Source: Halomicrobium katesii DSM 19301 (GTDB taxonomy: Archaea; Halobacteriota; Halobacteria; Halobacteriales; Haloarculaceae). From it: a DNA stretch of 64,000 bases. The notes under the pieces were generated by a model. The model was not told the DNA's origin. It did not search any database and saw only the letters and a program-made list of their open reading frames with translations. Below, piece by piece: positions 8,721-17,324 of this stretch; position 1 is the first letter of the stretch, and each line of letters begins with the position of its first letter. A program made the position numbers and the translations under genes. Where the stretch lies: NCBI RefSeq assembly GCF_000379085.1, contig NZ_KB905378.1:2633541-2697540 (forward strand). The letters are read 5' to 3'.

Positions 8721-9473
8721 TTACTCTTCGCGGTCCTCGTCGTCTGCGAGGAGGTCTCGCTCGGCGAGGTGTGTCTCCGTCTCCTCGTCCGAGAGCGTGC
8801 GGAACTGTTCGGTCTCGGCGTCGACCGTCGCGAGACCGACCGCCTCCGGCGCGAGCGCGTCGTCGTTGACCGAGCCCAGTGTTTCGAGAGCGAGCCCGAT
8901 CGCGCCGTCGAGGGCCAGCGTCTCCGAGTAGTGTTCTTCGAGGTAGGCCCGCGTATCGGCCCTGTCGGCACCGACGGCGAGGGCCTTCCACTCGTAGGGC
9001 GTTCCGGAGGGATCGGTCTCGTACAGCCTGGGTTCGCCGTCGACGACCCCGGCGATGATCAGCGCGACGCCGAACGGACGCGCGCCCCCGACCTGCGTGT
9101 ATCGCTGGATGTGGTCGGTGATCTCTTTGGTCAGCGTCTCGACGCCGATCCGTTCCTCGTAGCGGAGTCGGTTGATCTGGGCCCGTCGCCGGGCGAGATC
9201 GATCAGTTGGCGGGCGTCTGCGACGTGGCCGGCGCTGGCGATCCCGATGTGGTCGTCGGCCGTGTGGATCTTCTCGACCGACGACCGCTCCATGAGCGGT
9301 GACCGGGTCTGCTTGTCGACGGCGAGCACGACGCCACCACCGGTCCTGACGCCGATGCTCGCGGTGCCGCGCTTGACTGCTTCGCGCGCGTACTCGACCT
9401 GGTAGAGTCGCCCGTCGGGCGAGAAGATGGTGCTGCCGCGGTCGTAGGCCTGCTGTTGGTTTTGTCCCTGCAT
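8721..9473 (-). CDS. psmA: 20S proteasome subunit alpha
   Basis: Non-catalytic outer-ring subunit of the 20S core. It has the alpha signature YDRGSTIFSPDGRLYQVEYA near residue 9, the KHTADDHIGIASAG-type core and an acidic C-terminal tail; 250 residues is typical. It starts 2 nt downstream of the Pop5 stop codon, so the two are certainly co-transcribed, and SBDS follows. An HbYX-type motif is not expected on this subunit and none is seen. Confidence 0.96.
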   Translation of the reverse strand: MQGQNQQQAYDRGSTIFSPDGRLYQVEYAREAVKRGTASIGVRTGGGVVLAVDKQTRSPLMERSSVEKIHTADDHIGIASAGHVADARQLIDLARRRAQINRLRYEERIGVETLTKEITDHIQRYTQVGGARPFGVALIIAGVVDGEPRLYETDPSGTPYEWKALAVGADRADTRAYLEEHYSETLALDGAIGLALETLGSVNDDALAPEAVGLATVDAETEQFRTLSDEETETHLAERDLLADDEDREE

Positions 9474-9475
9474 AG

Positions 9476-9955
9476 TTACTGGAGATCGAGGTCGGTCGCG
9501 CCCGAAAATCCGTCGTCGGTGGCAACGTCGACACGGCCGTCGCGGACGACCGCGGTCCGCTCGTCGCCGTCGAACGCGACCTGTCTCTGTTCGGACGGTT
9601 CCGATGCGCGTCGTATATATTTTTCCTCACACGCACGGACGGTGCCGCTCGTGCCACGGACCCGGACGCCGACCGGGTCGTCGTCGACCGTCGACAGCGA
9701 GGCGATCACGGCACGGGCGCTGTCGGTCCGACCGCGCCGCGTCCGGACGAGCGCGCTCCCCAGGCCGTCCTCGAACGCGAACCGGAGCACGGTGAGATCG
9801 AGGTCGGCACTGCCGGCGTCGCCCACGAGGTTCTGGGCTGCGTACCACAGTTCCCGCTGGAGGGCTCTGCGGCCGAAGTCGGCGTCGGGCCAGCTCTCGA
9901 TCTCGACCCCGAGGTAGCGCCAGCGGGGCTGTAGGTGTTTGGGGAGGTGTTTCAT
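9476..9955 (-). CDS. rnp2: Ribonuclease P protein component 2 (Pop5/Rpp14)
   Basis: Protein subunit of archaeal RNase P, acting with Rpp30 in tRNA 5' maturation. The 159-residue protein starts MKHLPKHLQPRWRYLGVEI, the conserved start, with FGRRALQRELWYAAQNLVGD and the RNP-like VGVRVRGTSGTVRACEEKYI core. The C-terminal 40 residues form a haloarchaeal acidic extension. It is separated by 2 nt from psmA and 3 nt from the upstream methyltransferase, so these form one operon. Confidence 0.93.
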   Translation of the reverse strand: MKHLPKHLQPRWRYLGVEIESWPDADFGRRALQRELWYAAQNLVGDAGSADLDLTVLRFAFEDGLGSALVRTRRGRTDSARAVIASLSTVDDDPVGVRVRGTSGTVRACEEKYIRRASEPSEQRQVAFDGDERTAVVRDGRVDVATDDGFSGATDLDLQ

Positions 9956-9958
9956 CCG

Positions 9959-10591
9959 TCAGGACTGGTCGACGGCCTCGGCGTCGGGCACTCGCTCGCC
10001 GACGAGGACCCCCACCTGTCCGTGGATCATCTCGACGGCCGTCAGTGCGAAGCCGGCGTCGGTGAACGCGTCCGCGAGGACGCCGACGGTGGCCGGGTCG
10101 TCGACCGACGGGTCGTAAAAGGGGATCGACGGGTCGGGCTCGTCGAAGAACATCACGTCACCGAGGACGAACCGGCGCGGTTCGAGCGCCGCGATGGCGT
10201 CGATCGCCTCGCGCTTTGCCTCGTCGTCGAGGTGGTGCATCGCGAAGTTCGAGGTGACCACGTCGACCTCGCGGTCGACCGAGGGTTCTCGGAACCGCCC
10301 TTCGCCGAAGGAGACGTTGTCGATGCCACGCTCCGTGGCCTTCGTCCGGCCCTGTTCGAGCATGCCCTCGCTGATGTCGCGGCCGACGACTTCGGCTGCC
10401 GCGTCCGCCAGCGGGAGCGCGATCGCACCGGTTCCGGTGCCGAGGTCGAGCACCACGTCGTCGGCCGCCGGGGCAGCGTGGCGAACGACGAGGTCGGCAC
10501 ACTCGCGGTACTCCTCGGAGTCCTGGCTCTCGTCGTAGTCGGCGGCGTGGTCGGAGAATCGGTCGGCGTGTTCGTCGATCGATCGTTTCAT
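9959..10591 (-). CDS. Class I SAM-dependent methyltransferase
   Basis: 210-residue Rossmann-fold methyltransferase. Motif I VLDLGTGTGAIALPLA near residue 48, then the acidic GRDISEGML loop and motif IV VVTSNFAMHHL are visible. The substrate is unknown. Its position directly upstream of pop5 and psmA, 3 nt from the pop5 start, suggests an RNA- or ribosome-related target, but that is inference from context. The ATG at 10591 (MKRSIDEHADRFS) is a typical start. Confidence 0.88.
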   Translation of the reverse strand: MKRSIDEHADRFSDHAADYDESQDSEEYRECADLVVRHAAPAADDVVLDLGTGTGAIALPLADAAAEVVGRDISEGMLEQGRTKATERGIDNVSFGEGRFREPSVDREVDVVTSNFAMHHLDDEAKREAIDAIAALEPRRFVLGDVMFFDEPDPSIPFYDPSVDDPATVGVLADAFTDAGFALTAVEMIHGQVGVLVGERVPDAEAVDQS

Positions 10592-10656
10592 GGGCGTCGT
10601 TGGTCGGCGGGCCCAAATACACTGTCGAAATCCCGCCCCGTAGGACGCTCCGGCCG

Positions 10657-11079
10657 TCACCGGATCGTCGAGCCGACTTTGCTCGCGCTCGTGGACTCGT
10701 CGACCTGCGAGCGCTCCGCCTTCGAGATCGGATTCCGGAAGAGGAGGGACACGGCCGCGAGCGCCGACAGGGACGTGTGTACCACCGGGATCACCGACGG
10801 GTTCGACGGCGACGGGAACCCGAAGAGGACGACGGCGACGAACGCGAGGAACCCGAGATAGCGAGCCCAGCGCTGGCCCGAAACGAACGCGCCCGTGGTC
10901 AACAACAGCAGGACGCCGACCGCCGTCCCGACCGGCACCGAGTCGCCCAGTACCATCGCTGTCGTCGTCTCGGCACCGCCCAGCAACGCCAGCATCGCAC
11001 CGACGACGAACCCTGTACCCAGCACCGCTGCGACGCCCGCGAGGACGTACGCGTCGAACGACTTTACGGTCTCCCCCAT
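10657..11079 (-). CDS. Four-helix integral membrane protein of unknown function
   Basis: 140 residues with four hydrophobic stretches (about 10-35, 45-65, 75-95 and 100-120) and a polar, serine-rich C-terminal tail. No recognisable family motif. An in-frame ATG at 11100 would add MVVFLTL; the 11079 start (MGETVKSFD) is preferred because it places a charged segment before the first helix. It interrupts an otherwise RNA-processing and proteasome gene neighbourhood, on the same strand, with 65 nt to the methyltransferase and 173 nt from rnp3. Confidence 0.7.
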   Translation of the reverse strand: MGETVKSFDAYVLAGVAAVLGTGFVVGAMLALLGGAETTTAMVLGDSVPVGTAVGVLLLLTTGAFVSGQRWARYLGFLAFVAVVLFGFPSPSNPSVIPVVHTSLSALAAVSLLFRNPISKAERSQVDESTSASKVGSTIR

Positions 11080-11252
11080 GAGTGTTAGGAAAACAACCAT
11101 ACATCATAAATCCACCGCAACTACTCTGTATCAATCCGCGTCGCCGTTCGAGAACGGGAGGGCTGGCGGCGTGTCGATCTATTCGGTTGCTGTCGTACGG
11201 CCCCGTTGGGACGGGCGGTCGCCGTCTACAGATCCCGACGACGCCCGGCGGA

Positions 11253-11945
11253 TCACTCGTCGTCGAGCCAGACACCGGGTTCGACGAACGCGTCCGACTG
11301 CCGACGGCGGTTCCGCTCGGTCAGCTCGGCCCACTCTCTGAGTCCGGTCTCGATCTGGTCCGGCGAAAAACCGATCGTCTCGCCCAGCGCGATCAGGTCC
11401 CGCGGCGCTCTGAGCTGGAGGTGGCTGTGTGGGTCCCCGCTGACGACGTAGGGCACGTCGTAGTGTTCGACGAGTTCGCGCAGTTTCCGCAGCGACTGGA
11501 TGCGACGGACCCGCGTCCCACCGGTCTCGTGGAGCACGTCGTGCAGCGAGAATTCGAGGCGAACACCGTGGTCGGCGGCGGCCTTCGCCAGTACGTGGTT
11601 CACGTCGCCGTCGCCCCGCGTCGGATGGGCGAGGACGTCGACGGCGGGCTGCTCGACGGCGAAGCGATTGATCGCGACGGAATCTCCGTGGACCGCGACG
11701 ATGGTCTTGGACGACCGGTGGTTCCCGACGAGGCCGCTGGCGCGGGACGGATCAGACGCCCGGACCTCGATTCCCTCGACGACGGCCACGTCGTACTCGT
11801 CGGCGATCTCCTCGGCGTCGAACGTCGCCGCACAGTCGCCGTGGTTCCTGACGACGATCCCGTCGTAGCCGTACCGGCTGGCCGTCTGGGCCATCCTGGC
11901 GACCGTACTCTGCCCGTCCGGACGGGCGTGGACGGCCGCGTACAT
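11253..11945 (-). CDS. rnp3: Ribonuclease P protein component 3 (Rpp30)
   Basis: TIM-barrel protein subunit of archaeal RNase P. The 230-residue protein contains GYDGIVVRNH near the N-terminus, VEGIEVRASDP, VDVLAHPT and PYVVSGDPHSHLQLRAPRD, all Rpp30 features. The ATG at 11945 overlaps the TGA of the upstream RNA-binding gene (TGATG), indicating translational coupling, so the GTG one codon upstream was not used. It pairs functionally with Pop5 at 9476-9955. Confidence 0.93.
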   Translation of the reverse strand: MYAAVHARPDGQSTVARMAQTASRYGYDGIVVRNHGDCAATFDAEEIADEYDVAVVEGIEVRASDPSRASGLVGNHRSSKTIVAVHGDSVAINRFAVEQPAVDVLAHPTRGDGDVNHVLAKAAADHGVRLEFSLHDVLHETGGTRVRRIQSLRKLRELVEHYDVPYVVSGDPHSHLQLRAPRDLIALGETIGFSPDQIETGLREWAELTERNRRRQSDAFVEPGVWLDDE

Positions 11946-12370
11946 CACAGCTCCGAGAGGGCGTCCTGGGCGTTCTCGATGGCCGTCTCGCGTTTGGCGG
12001 GGTAGGCTTCGACCTTCGCGCGGAGCGTGATCCCGTCGCCTCGCTCGACGCTGTTCCCGAACGCCGCCTGCTTGTCGAAGGTGAGGAAGAACGAACAGTT
12101 GTCGTCGACGCGGTCGTCCAGCTCTTCGAGCACCGTTTCGAGGTCGTCGACCGCCGCGACCTGCGTGAGGACGTGCCGGATGTCGTCCGCGTTCTCGACC
12201 CGCGCCGAGAGGACGGCGATTCGGTCACCGTAGTGGCCCTCCGACTCGGCCCGCTCCAGTTCGGTCTCGTCGGGGAGATAGGTCTGTAGCGCCTCCGCGA
12301 CCCGCTTTTCGTCTTCGGTCGCGTAGGCGAACGCCCGCAAGTCGACGTAGTGAAACGGGACCGACGACAT
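11945..12370 (-). CDS. RNA-binding protein, COG1325 (DUF54) family
   Basis: 141 residues starting MSSVPFHYVDLRAFAYATEDEKRV. It has the alternating alpha/beta pattern and the FFLTFDKQAAF segment of COG1325, often encoded next to Rpp30 and exosome genes and thought to bind RNA. Its stop overlaps the rnp3 start. Six nt upstream lies the stop of a DUF1918-like gene, giving a three-gene operon. Confidence 0.85.
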   Translation of the reverse strand: MSSVPFHYVDLRAFAYATEDEKRVAEALQTYLPDETELERAESEGHYGDRIAVLSARVENADDIRHVLTQVAAVDDLETVLEELDDRVDDNCSFFLTFDKQAAFGNSVERGDGITLRAKVEAYPAKRETAIENAQDALSEL

Positions 12371-12376
12371 CCCGGC

Positions 12377-12559
12377 CTACTCCTCGACCGCTTCGAGCGA
12401 GTCCTCGGGGATACCCTGCTCCTGACCGTCCTCGAACGAGATCGTGTAGTTGGCGTCACCGAACATCGTCTCGACGACCTGGGTGATCGTCCCTTCCTCG
12501 CCGTCGTACTCGCTGTGCTTGTCGTGCAACACGACAGTGTCGTCTTCTTCGAATGCCAT
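12377..12559 (-). CDS. Small SH3-like (DUF1918-like) protein
   Basis: 60 residues: MAFEEDDTVVLHDKHSEYDGEEGTI and so on, a small beta barrel of KOW/SH3 type with an acidic surface. Haloarchaeal homologues are annotated as DUF1918; function unknown, although the fold and its position 6 nt before an RNA-binding protein and Rpp30 suggest nucleic-acid or ribosome contact. First gene of the DUF1918-like, COG1325, rnp3 operon. Confidence 0.8.
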   Translation of the reverse strand: MAFEEDDTVVLHDKHSEYDGEEGTITQVVETMFGDANYTISFEDGQEQGIPEDSLEAVEE

Positions 12560-12806
12560 ACCTCACCGTAGTCGACCGGCCCGCAAAAAGGGACTGATTT
12601 TCTCTTCGCCCTCGAACACTTATGACAGTACCCGCTCTATTGGCGGGCATGATCGCGTTCGCCACTCGTCGTCGTTCGCGGCGCTCTCGGGCCACGGACC
12701 CGTTCCCGCGGTGCCCGCCGTCGACACTGCCGGCGGCCGACCGGACTCGGACACGTGGATCAGGACCGGAGAGCGATTGTCGCGGCCGTCCCTGTCACAG
12801 ACGGGC

Positions 12807-13364
12807 ATGACGGCCGTCGACAACCTGTGGTACGTGGCAGACCAGGCCCGCCAGCAGGCCGAACAGACCCGCCACCAGTTCGCCTCGAACTACGAGGACT
12901 ACATCACCTTCTCGCGCCACCGAACTGTCTCGCGACCGCGGTTCAAGACCGTCGCCGAACGGACCCGCGACAACGGACTGCCCTACGGGGTCCACACCGT
13001 CGTCACGAACGACGCCGGAGAGCTGTTGCTCGTCCGCCACGACGACGTGGACATGTGGGTGCTGCCGGGCGGGCAGGTCGACGGAACGGAGTCTTTCCGC
13101 GAGGCCGCCAGCCGCGAACTACGCGAGGAGGCCGGCATCGAGGCGACCGACGAGGGGCTCGCGATCCTCGCACGCGCCGAGTTCCGCTGTGAGGCGTACG
13201 ACACCTGGGGCGTCCTCCCGATGTTCCAGGGTCGCGCACTGGAGACGGAGGTGACCGTCGACGACCCCGACGGCGAGATCTCCGACGCCGGGTGGTTCGA
13301 CGAGTTGCCCGAGGACACGCGAGACCGGGAGCAGTTGCGCGAGTGGCGTGAGACGCGCGTCTAG
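12807..13364 (+). CDS. NUDIX hydrolase
   Basis: 185 residues. The Nudix box GGQVDGTESFREAASRELRE continues with EAG and follows the GX5EX7REUXEEXGU pattern, so it should bind Mg2+ and cleave a nucleoside-diphosphate-linked compound; the substrate is unknown. A 55-residue N-terminal helical extension precedes the Nudix fold (ADQARQQAEQTRHQFASN). The ATG at 12807 was chosen; the open frame before it reads as non-coding. Its stop shares 4 nt (ctag) with the convergent gene. Confidence 0.88.
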   Translation: MTAVDNLWYVADQARQQAEQTRHQFASNYEDYITFSRHRTVSRPRFKTVAERTRDNGLPYGVHTVVTNDAGELLLVRHDDVDMWVLPGGQVDGTESFREAASRELREEAGIEATDEGLAILARAEFRCEAYDTWGVLPMFQGRALETEVTVDDPDGEISDAGWFDELPEDTRDREQLREWRETRV

Positions 13365-14188
13365 CTGTCCGGACCGAACGACTTCCCGTCGCGCTCGTCG
13401 GCGTCGAGCCGGCGGAGCGTCGCCCGGGCGTTGCTCGCGTCGTAGCCAAAGAGCACGCTCTCTCCGTACTCGCTGGCGACCTCCGCCGCTTTCAGGAGGT
13501 CGTCGATCTCCACGTCGACGGCGTACAGTTCGAGACTGAACGGCGTCGAGAGCCGGTCGACGAACCCCTGGGCGAGGATTTCGAGCCAGTAGGTCGTCGT
13601 GTAGGCCATGTCGTAGACGGGGACGACGAACTCGTCGACGTAGGCTTCGAGCGCCGCTACGTCGATCCCGGCCCGCCGCGAGAGGTGCCCGGGGTACGGA
13701 TCGGGGTAGAGCGTGAGATACAGGTCGCCGGGGACGCGCTCGCGGGCGTCGGCGACGAACGACGTGATGACGCTGTCGCGCCACTCGGTCCACTCGTCGT
13801 ACTCGCTCTCTGCGAAGCGGCGCTCACAGCGATCGCAGTGGCAGTACTCGTCGCGCGGAAAGCCCACGTCGTCCAGACGCAGATCCCCGCTCTCGGCGGC
13901 GGCGTCCCCGATCAGCTCCAGCAGCCCCTCTCGATATCGGTCGTGGGTGGGACAGACGTACGACCAGTCGAAGTACGGGCGGTCGCGCGTCGCCTCGTTG
14001 CCCTCGTCGTCGACCGGTAGCAGCTCCGGTGACTCCTCGGCGGCGTTGTCGCCGAAACACGACACCATGTTCACGGCGTCGGCGACCGGCTCGGCCGCAC
14101 GGCCGGTCACGTCTTTGACCTCGTAGAATCCGCGGTCGAACTCGGACCACGACAGCTCCTCCTCGTTCCTGGTGACGACGCCGTACAT
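13361..14188 (-). CDS. Hypothetical protein resembling glycosyl-hydrolase-type TIM barrels
   Basis: 275 residues. Features seen: RPYFDWSYVCPTHDRYREGLLE, then LRLDDVGFPRDEYCHCDRCERRF with a CxCxxC cluster, LYLTLYPDPYPGH and EFVVPVYDMAYTTTYWLE. The sequence of short hydrophobic strands with conserved D/E and the cysteine cluster is like that in glycosidase-type barrels found in haloarchaea and bacteria. Activity is not demonstrable from sequence. There is no signal peptide, so it is likely cytoplasmic. Confidence 0.6.
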   Translation of the reverse strand: MYGVVTRNEEELSWSEFDRGFYEVKDVTGRAAEPVADAVNMVSCFGDNAAEESPELLPVDDEGNEATRDRPYFDWSYVCPTHDRYREGLLELIGDAAAESGDLRLDDVGFPRDEYCHCDRCERRFAESEYDEWTEWRDSVITSFVADARERVPGDLYLTLYPDPYPGHLSRRAGIDVAALEAYVDEFVVPVYDMAYTTTYWLEILAQGFVDRLSTPFSLELYAVDVEIDDLLKAAEVASEYGESVLFGYDASNARATLRRLDADERDGKSFGPDS

Positions 14189-14299
14189 GCCCGCTGGTAC
14201 GACCTGGACCGGGTAAGTGACTTCGGAAAAGGAACGCCCGCCGGTCGGAGCAGAGACCGGATGGGACGACGGTTGACGTGCGATTCGGACACCCGTCAG

Positions 14300-14368
14300 T
14301 TACTTCTTGACGAAGTAGACGAGGGCCAGGGCGACTGCTGCAACCAGAAGTACGGCTTTCTTCGACAT
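14300..14368 (-). CDS. 22-aa single-pass membrane microprotein
   Basis: An ATG at 14368 opens a 22-codon frame: MSKKAV, then a fully hydrophobic core of about 14 residues, then YFVKK and TAA. Two lysines on each side flank one membrane span. An AT-rich segment (gtaaaatctttcc, near 14391-14403) lies 25-35 nt upstream and could hold the TATA box of a leaderless transcript. The function is unknown. The size makes it easy to miss; similar K-flanked microproteins occur in haloarchaea, from memory. Confidence 0.55.
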   Translation of the reverse strand: MSKKAVLLVAAVALALVYFVKK

Positions 14369-14461
14369 CACTCGTCTGTTCGATGTCCGACGGTAAAATC
14401 TTTCCCCATCACCGCCTCGAATCGATCTCTCGGACGGCCCGACGCAGTGCGAACGACGGCG

Positions 14462-15148
14462 TCACTCTCCCCAGTAGTAGCGGGGTGCGAGCGCGAGGTA
14501 CGCCACGGCGGCGACCAGCAGGACGCGGGGGAACACCCGCTGGAACGCGCCGGGATCGACGATCGCGCCCGCCTGGACGAGTCCCAGTACCAGCGCGTCC
14601 CGAGCGCGGAGTTTGGGGTAGCCCACCGGCGCGATCATGAGCGCCGAGAGGACGACCGTTCCGGCCAGCAACACCGGTACGGGTGCGACGCCGGCGAGAT
14701 AGGCCGCCGCGAGAATCGTCGCGGCCAGCGTGTTCTGGATGCCCGGCCGCTGTTCGCCCTCGTCGACGTAGACCGTGTAGAACGCGGTTCGGACGACCGA
14801 GAAGACGACGAACGACGACGCCAGGACGACGAGTCCGAGGCGCACCAGCGTGTCCGTCTCGCCCAGCGGGCCGTAGGCCTCGCGGGCGACGCCGTGGACG
14901 AACAGTGCCGGCGTCGCACCGAACGAGACCACGTCGGTGATCGAATCCAGCAGCGGCCCGACCTCCGTGTTCCCGGCGAAGCGGGCGACGATCCCGTCGA
15001 GCGCGTCGGCGATCGCGGCCAGCAGGATCAGTCGCGCCGCCAGCGCCGGATCGCTGTAGGCGACGACCGCGGCGGCGAACCCGATCACGGCGTTGACCAG
15101 CGTCACGGTGTCGGCGACCCCGAGTCGTCGTCGCACTGCGAGACCCAT
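14462..15148 (-). CDS. pssA: Archaetidylserine synthase (CDP-alcohol phosphatidyltransferase)
   Basis: Transfers a polar head group to CDP-archaeol. The CDP-alcohol motif DGX2ARX8GX3DX3D is present as DGIVAR, then G, D and D in VGPLLDSITD (about residues 50-71). Roughly six to seven membrane helices, 228 residues. Haloarchaeal members of this type are linked to archaeosortase-dependent protein sorting, where archaetidylserine is the precursor of the lipid anchor. The ATG at 15148 diverges from threonine synthase. Confidence 0.87.
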   Translation of the reverse strand: MGLAVRRRLGVADTVTLVNAVIGFAAAVVAYSDPALAARLILLAAIADALDGIVARFAGNTEVGPLLDSITDVVSFGATPALFVHGVAREAYGPLGETDTLVRLGLVVLASSFVVFSVVRTAFYTVYVDEGEQRPGIQNTLAATILAAAYLAGVAPVPVLLAGTVVLSALMIAPVGYPKLRARDALVLGLVQAGAIVDPGAFQRVFPRVLLVAAVAYLALAPRYYWGE

Positions 15149-15272
15149 ACCGGGACGTGTGCGAGGGGGTACATCAACGGTCCGGAACGCGGCGGGGGCC
15201 GCCGAATCCCAGAAGGCATATACGCGTCGCAGGGAACCACACCACGAACGCAGATTCAGCGTCGCTGGTACC

Positions 15273-16481
15273 GTGAACCCCACTATCGCACTCGAATGCA
15301 TCGACTGTGGCCGTGTGTTCGTCCCGGCAGACGAGCGACTCGTCTGTCCGGACCACGACGGGGTCGGCGGCATCCTCGACGTGCAGTACGACCAGTCCGG
15401 TGCTCGCGAGGCGGTCGCGGCCGGCGTCGGAGAGGGGATCGACGACCTCTGGAAGTACGCGCTCCTGTTGCCGACGGACGGCCACGCGGTCGATCTCGGC
15501 GCGGGCGGGACGCCGCTGCTCGACGCGCCGACGCTCTCGCGGGAACTCGGCGTCACCGTCCGGCTCAAAGACGAGCGTGGCAACCCAACGGGATCGATCA
15601 AAGACCGGGCCAGCGCCGTCCTGACGAGTCGCGCACTGGCCGGCGACGAGTCGGTGCTGACCTGTGCGTCGACGGGTAACGCCGCGGCGTCGCTGGCGGG
15701 GTACGCCGCCCGGACGGGCCTGGACTGCTGTATCTTCGTCCCGGCAGACGTGCCCGAGGGCAAGGCCGTCCAGCCGCTCGTCTACGGTGCCGACGTGTAC
15801 GCCGTCGACGGCGACTACGACGACGCCTTCTCGCTGTGTCGCCGCGTCGCAGCGAACCGCGAGTGGTACGACTGCAGCGCCGCAGTCAACCCCTACGCCG
15901 TCGAGGGACTCCGGACCGTCGGCCACGAACTGGCCGAGCAGAGCCGGGCCTCGGTGCCCGACTGGATCGTCTATCCGATGGGCAACGGCTGCGGGCTGGC
16001 GGCGACCTGGAAGGGGTTCCGCGAGTTCGCGGAGCTGGGCATCGTCGAGGAGTGTCCGCGCCTGCTGGGCGTACAGGCCGAGGGCGCAACCGCCATCCAC
16101 GACCGCTTTACCGGCGAGCGGGCACGGGCCGGCGGCGAGACGCAGGCCGACAGCATCGACGTGGGCCACCCACACAACGCACAGAAGGCGTGTCGCGCGC
16201 TCGAAGACAGCGGCGGAGCCACCGTCGTCGTCTCCGATCGGGAGATTCTTGACGCCGAGCGCACGCTGGGCCGGACCGAGGGCATCTACGCCGAGCCCGC
16301 GAGCGCCGCGACGCTCGCTGGCCTCGAATCCGCGGTCGATACGGGGATCGTCGCCCCAGGAGACAGCGCCACGCTCGTCGTCACCGGGACCGGGCTGAAA
16401 GACACCGCCAGCGCGCGCGACCTCGTCGACGGCGTCGATCGCGTCCCCGACACGCCGGCCGCCGTCCCGGACCCCGAGTAG
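15273..16481 (+). CDS. thrC: Threonine synthase (PLP-dependent)
   Basis: Converts O-phosphohomoserine to threonine. 402 residues: an N-terminal zinc-ribbon-like CIDCGRVF...CPDH, then the fold-type II core with the PLP lysine in NPTGSIKDRA, CASTGNAAAS, YPMGNGCG and the C-terminal TGTGLKD. The start is taken as GTG at 15273 (reads MNPTIALECIDCG). An AT-rich atatac about 55 nt upstream fits a short-leader transcript. Some haloarchaeal paralogues are annotated loosely as threonine synthases, so the exact substrate is likely but not certain. Confidence 0.88.
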   Translation: MNPTIALECIDCGRVFVPADERLVCPDHDGVGGILDVQYDQSGAREAVAAGVGEGIDDLWKYALLLPTDGHAVDLGAGGTPLLDAPTLSRELGVTVRLKDERGNPTGSIKDRASAVLTSRALAGDESVLTCASTGNAAASLAGYAARTGLDCCIFVPADVPEGKAVQPLVYGADVYAVDGDYDDAFSLCRRVAANREWYDCSAAVNPYAVEGLRTVGHELAEQSRASVPDWIVYPMGNGCGLAATWKGFREFAELGIVEECPRLLGVQAEGATAIHDRFTGERARAGGETQADSIDVGHPHNAQKACRALEDSGGATVVVSDREILDAERTLGRTEGIYAEPASAATLAGLESAVDTGIVAPGDSATLVVTGTGLKDTASARDLVDGVDRVPDTPAAVPDPE

Positions 16482-17156
16482 TCACTCCGCTGGCACCGCC
16501 TGGTCGACGTAGAACCGCGCGGCGGTGACAGTCGTTCCCACGACGAGCAGGAGGAGTTGCCACCCCGACCGCACGACCGGGAACACGCGGTCGACCGGCT
16601 CGGCCGTGTCGCTGCCGTCCGGGTTCGGGTCGACGCCAGTGCTCACGTTGACATCCCGAGACGTGCCCCGAGCGACCGTCTCGCTACGGTTCGCGTCGCC
16701 GGCCCGTTCGGGGCCGAGATCGACGAACGTCTGGACGACCCCCCGCCGACTGGAGAGCTCTATCGTCCCGTCGATCACGTAGAACTGGTCGTGGAGCGGC
16801 CAGAGCGGGTTCGCCCCACCGGCGGAGAACAGATCCAGCCCGATCGCCGCGCCGGCGTACGCGACGATCGTCACCCACATGATGCGCACGCCTCGGGGAC
16901 CCCAGCGCCGCCACAGCCACGACCTCTCGCCTCGGCGGAGATCGACCAGCAGGACGACAGCCGCCGTGATCGGCACCAGCAGCGTGTGAAACGCCCTCCG
17001 GTGGCCCACGACCGAGACCAGACCGACGAACGAGTCCAGATCCGCGGCGATCATCGCCCCGAAGAGGATCAGCACCGACCGTCGGTCGAACGCCGTCCCG
17101 AGCAGCGCCGCTCCGATGAGGCCCGCGACCGCCATATGTACGACTGTCGACGGCAT
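16482..17156 (-). CDS. YdjM/DUF457-type membrane-bound metal-dependent hydrolase
   Basis: 224 residues starting MPSTVVHMAVAGLIGAALLG, the conserved PxxxH start of the DUF457 (LexA-binding, YdjM-like) family. It has further potential metal ligands in AADLDSF and GHRRAFHT, and membrane helices at both ends. The middle of the protein is an extended polar loop (about 125-195) rich in acidic residues and serine. Physiological substrate unknown. It abuts the thrC stop codon tail to tail with no spacer. Confidence 0.8.
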   Translation of the reverse strand: MPSTVVHMAVAGLIGAALLGTAFDRRSVLILFGAMIAADLDSFVGLVSVVGHRRAFHTLLVPITAAVVLLVDLRRGERSWLWRRWGPRGVRIMWVTIVAYAGAAIGLDLFSAGGANPLWPLHDQFYVIDGTIELSSRRGVVQTFVDLGPERAGDANRSETVARGTSRDVNVSTGVDPNPDGSDTAEPVDRVFPVVRSGWQLLLLVVGTTVTAARFYVDQAVPAE

Positions 17157-17324
17157 ACACCAGTGTACGGCTCGGACAACAGATATCGTTGGGGGCCAGA
17201 CTCCCGCTGAGCGGAATGCATTTAAGCGTCGGTACCGACTTCGAGTTAGGAACGAGGACTGGGTCTCCTCGGGGTGGCGCAGGCGAGGTGCCTGTGCCGG
17301 CGGTGCGGTCGGTGGTGACACGAC

